DNA from: Micavibrio sp.
GTDB lineage: Bacteria; Pseudomonadota; Alphaproteobacteria; Micavibrionales; Micavibrionaceae
Direction of reading: 5' to 3'
Assembly: GCA_002687495.1 (NCBI GenBank)
Contig: NZAJ01000025.1
Span: 1 to 43,670 of the forward strand
DNA: 43,670 bases
In this document: positions 40,033 through 43,670 of the stretch, in pieces
How the letters are laid out: the number at the start of each line of letters is the position of its first letter
Position numbering within the stretch: the stretch's first letter is position 1
Position numbers and translations under genes: made by a program
Notes under the pieces: model-generated
Databases searched by the model: none
Seen by the model: the letters and a program-made list of their open reading frames with translations, nothing else
What the model was told of the DNA's origin: nothing

Positions 40033-41829
40033 ATGAGTACTAAAGAAGCAAAATCAGATGCGACCAAGGCACAAGTCCCAAAAGAGACACAAATGACGGG
40101 CGCTGAAATGGTGATAAAAGCCCTAATTGAGCAGGGTGTAGAGGTTATTTTTGGCTATCCAGGTGGTGCGGTCCTCCCTATTTATGACGAAATCTTTAAA
40201 AACTCAGATAAGATCAAACATGTACTTGTCAGACAAGAAGGTGGAGCCCTTCATGCAGCCGAAGGTTATGCACGATCAACCGGAAAAGTCGGATGCGCAC
40301 TTGTAACATCTGGCCCGGGTGCAACAAATGCAGTAACGGGTCTAACTGATGCACTTTTGGACTCTATACCATTAGTATGTATCACAGGTCAGGTTCCGAC
40401 TTTCTTGATAGGTACAGATGCTTTTCAGGAAGCCGACACCACAGGCATCACTCGTCCATGTACTAAACATAATTACCTCGTAAAATCTGCATGCGAAGTT
40501 TCCGAAAAAATTCATGAAGCATTTCATGTGGCAAGATCAGGTCGTCCAGGACCTGTCGTCATCGACATTCCTAAGGACGTACAATTCGCAAAAAGCTCAT
40601 ATAAGAAAAATAAACCATTAATTGAGCAATCATATAGGCCAGCAACCGATCCAGACATGGAAGCTATCGAGATTGCCGTTGAGTTAATGTCACAATCGAA
40701 ACGTCCCGTATTTTATACTGGTGGCGGTGTAATTAATGCCGGAAAAGAGGCTTCTGAATATTTAAGAGAGCTTGTCGAGCTAACAGGATTTCCCGTAACT
40801 TCAACATTAATGGGACTAGGCGCATTCCCTGCAAAAGACAGCAAATGGCTTGGTATGCTTGGGATGCACGGCACCTTCGAAGCGAACTGGGCCATGCATG
40901 ATTGCGACGTTATGATAAACGTAGGGGCTCGTTTTGATGACCGAGTAACAGGACGTGTCGATAAATTCTCTCCACACTCAAAAAAGATACATATTGATAT
41001 AGATGCAAGTTCTATAAACAAGAACGTTCAGGTAGAAATTCCTATTGTAGCCGATGCAACAAAAGCCCTCAAAGCCATGGTCGAAATTTGGAAAAATAGA
41101 GGCTATAAGAGCGATAAAAATGCACTTGATTCATGGTGGAATCAGATCGAAAACTGGCGAGCAAAAAAATGCCTATCATACAAAAATGATTCCAAGATCA
41201 TAAAACCACAATATGCCCTTGAGCGTCTTCGTGATGCCATGCAAGCCGACTCAAGAGACGCGTACGTTACAACCGAGGTCGGACAGCACCAAATGTGGGC
41301 TGCACAATTTTTACCCTTCAATGAACCTAATCGCTGGATGACTTCAGGGGGGCTTGGCACGATGGGTTATGGTCTTCCTGCAGCAATTGGGGCTCAAATT
41401 GCCCACCCTGACGCCTTAGTTGTCGATGTAGCCGGTGAAGCTTCAATCCTGATGAATATTCAGGAAATGAGCTGTGCGGTACAATATAAAACACCTGTAA
41501 AGATTTTCATCCTCAACAACCAATGGATGGGCATGGTTCGCCAATGGCAAGAACTATTACACGGTGAGCGCTATTCTAACTCATACACAGAAAGCCTTCC
41601 TGATTTCGTTAAGCTAGCAGAAGCTTACGGTGGTATTGGCTTGCGCGCCGAAACACCAGAAGATTTAGACAAGGTTATCGCTGAAATGATGACGACAGAC
41701 CGTGTAACAATTGTTGATGTTTGTGTAGATCAAAAGGAAAACTGCTTCCCTATGATCCCGTCAGGTAAGGCACATAATGAAATGATCCTCTCACCTGATG
41801 CGCAAGCATTTGACAAAAGCCTCGTATAA
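40033..41829 (+). CDS. ilvB: acetolactate synthase, large catalytic subunit
   Basis: Thiamine-diphosphate enzyme making acetolactate or acetohydroxybutyrate, the first common step to Val, Leu and Ile. The 598 residues show IFGYPGGAVLPIYDE, the catalytic glutamate in VRQEGGALHAAEGYARS, TSGPGATNAVTGLTDA, PVVIDIPKDVQ, a FAD-type middle domain (VMINVGARFDDRVTG), and the ThDP/Mg motif DVAGEASILMN with NNQWMGMVRQW. The usual GDGS of the ThDP motif reads GEAS; alphaproteobacterial enzymes often have GDAS, so the Glu for Asp change at a metal ligand is slightly unusual. Preceded by the leader and attenuator; ilvH lies two genes on. AAGGAAAAA before the ATG. Confidence 0.95.
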   Translation: MSTKEAKSDATKAQVPKETQMTGAEMVIKALIEQGVEVIFGYPGGAVLPIYDEIFKNSDKIKHVLVRQEGGALHAAEGYARSTGKVGCALVTSGPGATNAVTGLTDALLDSIPLVCITGQVPTFLIGTDAFQEADTTGITRPCTKHNYLVKSACEVSEKIHEAFHVARSGRPGPVVIDIPKDVQFAKSSYKKNKPLIEQSYRPATDPDMEAIEIAVELMSQSKRPVFYTGGGVINAGKEASEYLRELVELTGFPVTSTLMGLGAFPAKDSKWLGMLGMHGTFEANWAMHDCDVMINVGARFDDRVTGRVDKFSPHSKKIHIDIDASSINKNVQVEIPIVADATKALKAMVEIWKNRGYKSDKNALDSWWNQIENWRAKKCLSYKNDSKIIKPQYALERLRDAMQADSRDAYVTTEVGQHQMWAAQFLPFNEPNRWMTSGGLGTMGYGLPAAIGAQIAHPDALVVDVAGEASILMNIQEMSCAVQYKTPVKIFILNNQWMGMVRQWQELLHGERYSNSYTESLPDFVKLAEAYGGIGLRAETPEDLDKVIAEMMTTDRVTIVDVCVDQKENCFPMIPSGKAHNEMILSPDAQAFDKSLV

Positions 41830-41858
41830 GATAGCTTAAAGTCATAAGGAAAAACCTC

Positions 41859-43427
41859 ATGCCAAAAAGCCGCGTCAAAAATACCAGTAAAAAAGCCCGC
41901 CTGATCATACGTCAGGCGGAACCTAAAGATGTGAAAAACATCCATGAACTGAGTAAAAAATCATTCGGCGAACATCTGGCAATGACCCAGCAAATGCTAC
42001 GGGGCCAAATATCCAACTTCCCTGAAGGCCAAATCGTCGTTGAGTATGACGGCTCTATCGTCGGCTACTGCGCAACATTCATCATTAACGGCGAAATAGC
42101 GCTCAAACCACATACTTGGAAAGAAATTACCGGTAACGGCTTCGCATCACGTCATGATCCTAAAGGCGATTATCTCTATGGTATGGAAGTTTGCGTAGAT
42201 CCAGAACATCGCGGTTTACGTATCGGCACTCGCCTTTATCAAAAACGCCGTGAAATCTGCGAAGACATGCGCCTAAAAGGCATCATCTTTGGTGGTCGTA
42301 TGCCTGGCTATGCAAATAAAAAGCGTCGCAAAGAAGTTTCCAGCCCAGAAGAATATGTAGAAAAAGTAACAGCCCGTAAATATCGTGACTCTGTAATTTT
42401 CTTCCATCTTTCAAATGATTTTGAGCCTATCGGCATTTTAAAAGCCTATGATAAAGATGATCGTCAATCAGGCGGCCACGCAACGCATATGGTCTGGCAC
42501 AACCCAGCCCTAGCAGAACCTGTAACAAAGCAAAAGAAACGCGAAGTCATAAAACGCCATAATGTACGCGTAGCAACGGTTCAGCTACAAATGCGTAAAG
42601 TAGAAAATGAAAAGCAATTCGAGAACAACCTCGAATATTTCATTGACGTCGCCTCGGACTACAACTCAGATTTCGTACTTTTCCCTGAGCTTCTCACCCT
42701 GCCCCTTTTAAGCGCAACAGACAAGAAAATGCGCCCTGAAGAAGCAATCAATCATCTTACAAAATACACAAAGCGCTATTTGAAATTCATGGCAGAGATG
42801 GCCATCTCTTATAACATCAATATTATCGGTGGTTCTCACCCAACCAAAATGGATGATGGCGACATTCACAACGTCACCTATGTCTTTTTAAGAAGCGGCG
42901 AGATCTATGCGCAGGAAAAAATACACCCGACACCAAATGAACGCTATTGGTGGAACATTCAAGGCGGTGATGCCCTCGAAGCGATCCCAACCGATTGCGG
43001 CCCGATTGGCGTACTCATATGCTATGACACAGAATTCCCAGAAACAGCACGTCACCTTGTTGACCAAGGCGCAATGATCATCTTCGTCCCCTTCTGCACA
43101 GATGAGCGCCAAGGCTATCTACGCGTACGTTACTGCTCACAAGCAATCGCTGTGCAAAATCAATGCTATGTGGCCTTATCCGGCACAGTCGGCAATCTGC
43201 CTGATGTAGAAAATATGGACATTAACTATGCCGAAAGCTGTATCTTGACGCCTAGCGACTTCCCCTTCGCACGAGACGGCATCGCTGCAGAAGCTCCAGC
43301 AAACACCGAAACTATTGCGTTTGCTGACCTCAATATTGATAACCTCATCGAAAGCCGTCACTCCGGAACTGTACAGAACTTAAGAGACCGCCGCTTCGAT
43401 CTCTATAATATTGAATGGCGTAAATAA
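41859..43427 (+). CDS. GNAT-nitrilase fusion (acetyltransferase plus carbon-nitrogen hydrolase)
   Basis: 522 residues in two domains. The N-terminal GNAT (about 14-215) shows LIIRQAEPKDVKNIHELSKKSF and YGMEVCVDPEHRGLRIGTRLYQKRRE with the acetyl-CoA loop. The C-terminal nitrilase-fold domain (about 228-520) has the triad Glu277 (FPELLTLP), Lys354 (QEKIHPTPNE) and Cys388 (VLICYDTEFPE). This two-domain family is known from many bacteria but its substrate is not established. The gene sits between ilvB and ilvH, 29 bases after ilvB, so it is co-transcribed with branched-chain synthesis. AAGGAAAAA before the ATG. Confidence 0.88.
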   Translation: MPKSRVKNTSKKARLIIRQAEPKDVKNIHELSKKSFGEHLAMTQQMLRGQISNFPEGQIVVEYDGSIVGYCATFIINGEIALKPHTWKEITGNGFASRHDPKGDYLYGMEVCVDPEHRGLRIGTRLYQKRREICEDMRLKGIIFGGRMPGYANKKRRKEVSSPEEYVEKVTARKYRDSVIFFHLSNDFEPIGILKAYDKDDRQSGGHATHMVWHNPALAEPVTKQKKREVIKRHNVRVATVQLQMRKVENEKQFENNLEYFIDVASDYNSDFVLFPELLTLPLLSATDKKMRPEEAINHLTKYTKRYLKFMAEMAISYNINIIGGSHPTKMDDGDIHNVTYVFLRSGEIYAQEKIHPTPNERYWWNIQGGDALEAIPTDCGPIGVLICYDTEFPETARHLVDQGAMIIFVPFCTDERQGYLRVRYCSQAIAVQNQCYVALSGTVGNLPDVENMDINYAESCILTPSDFPFARDGIAAEAPANTETIAFADLNIDNLIESRHSGTVQNLRDRRFDLYNIEWRK

Positions 43428-43469
43428 CTTTAAACTTTATAAAACCACTTTAAATAACGAGAAATTTAA

Positions 43470-43670
43470 ATGACAAATAAGCAAAAGAGAAAAATCCGTG
43501 GCGCAAAATCAGTCTATGCAAGCCAAACGGTAGAAGAGCACATCGAAAGCCATACATTATGCATTATCGTGGATAACGAGCCTGGCGTACTTGCACGCGT
43601 CATCGGCCTTTTCACAGGCCGTGGCTATAATATCGATAGCTTAACCGTGGCAGAAACGGACAACGAAGAA
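43470..43670 (+). CDS. ilvH: acetolactate synthase small regulatory subunit, N-terminal part
   Basis: 67 codons to the window edge, starting [18 protein letters not shown] and then [20 protein letters not shown] and [16 protein letters not shown], the ACT domain that binds valine for feedback control. The 20-residue basic N-terminal extension is common in alphaproteobacteria. It follows the GNAT-nitrilase gene by 42 bases and completes the ilvB-ilvH set. GAGAAA before the ATG is a weak ribosome binding site. Confidence 0.93.
   Translation, partial: MTNKQKRKIRGAKSVYASQTVEEHIESHTLCIIVDNEPGVLARVIGLFTGRGYNIDSLTVAETDNEE

Overview
The window looks like the chromosome of an alphaproteobacterium with fairly low GC. 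The evidence is a permuted two-piece tmRNA gene, gapR, an alphaproteobacterial-type sspB, a COQ9/UbiB pair, and the order thyA ... folA ... hflK-hflC-degP. Solitary DotI/IcmL-like and tail-spike-like proteins suggest an environmental or predatory lineage (Micavibrio-like is my guess), but the sequence does not prove a taxon. No prophage, integrase, IS element or CRISPR array was seen.

Layout. 1-3.7 kb: polyamine genes, with aguB (cut by the window edge) and aguA on the minus strand, and carboxyspermidine dehydrogenase and decarboxylase divergently on the plus strand. 3.7-7.0 kb: a divergent UbiB-like kinase / COQ9 pair, a DotI/IcmL-like exported protein, and gapR. 7.0-11.5 kb: acs, tRNA-Met, a BigR/SqrR-like ArsR repressor, then a long structured leader with a 29-codon upstream ORF in front of ornithine decarboxylase. 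11.6-21.4 kb: a two-gene surface operon, a 2144-residue pseudopilin / tail-spike / S74-chaperone protein followed by a four-LamG exported protein. 21.4-26.8 kb: tRNA-Arg, a KefB-like antiporter, an ABC ATPase, an alpha/beta hydrolase, sspB and a membrane protein. 26.8-27.3 kb: permuted ssrA. 28.4-38.4 kb: thyA, two tandem-CsrA-like genes, folB, folA, a rhodanese, an unknown gene, mrp, hflK, hflC, degP and a GNAT. 38.4-43.7 kb: a small protein behind a Fur box, miaA, and an ilv attenuator with leader peptide, followed by ilvB, a GNAT-nitrilase fusion and the start of ilvH.

How the genes work together. Putrescine can come from agmatine (AguA/AguB) or from ornithine (ODC) and then be converted to spermidine by the carboxyspermidine route. 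SspB and the tmRNA, under 1 kb apart, serve the same ribosome-rescue proteolysis pathway. thyA, folA and folB form a thymidylate/folate group.

Most notable signals: (1) two adjacent paralogous proteins, each a fusion of two CsrA-like halves. In both, the first half keeps the beta5 arginine and the second half keeps the beta1 arginine, which predicts a single-chain pseudo-dimer with one RNA site. (2) An ODC leader with an upstream ORF and a 13-bp stem. (3) A tmRNA tag of 24 codons that would carry two AANDN SspB-type epitopes. (4) A pseudopilin / phage-tail-spike hybrid whose 5' leader has GGA motifs placed like CsrA sites.
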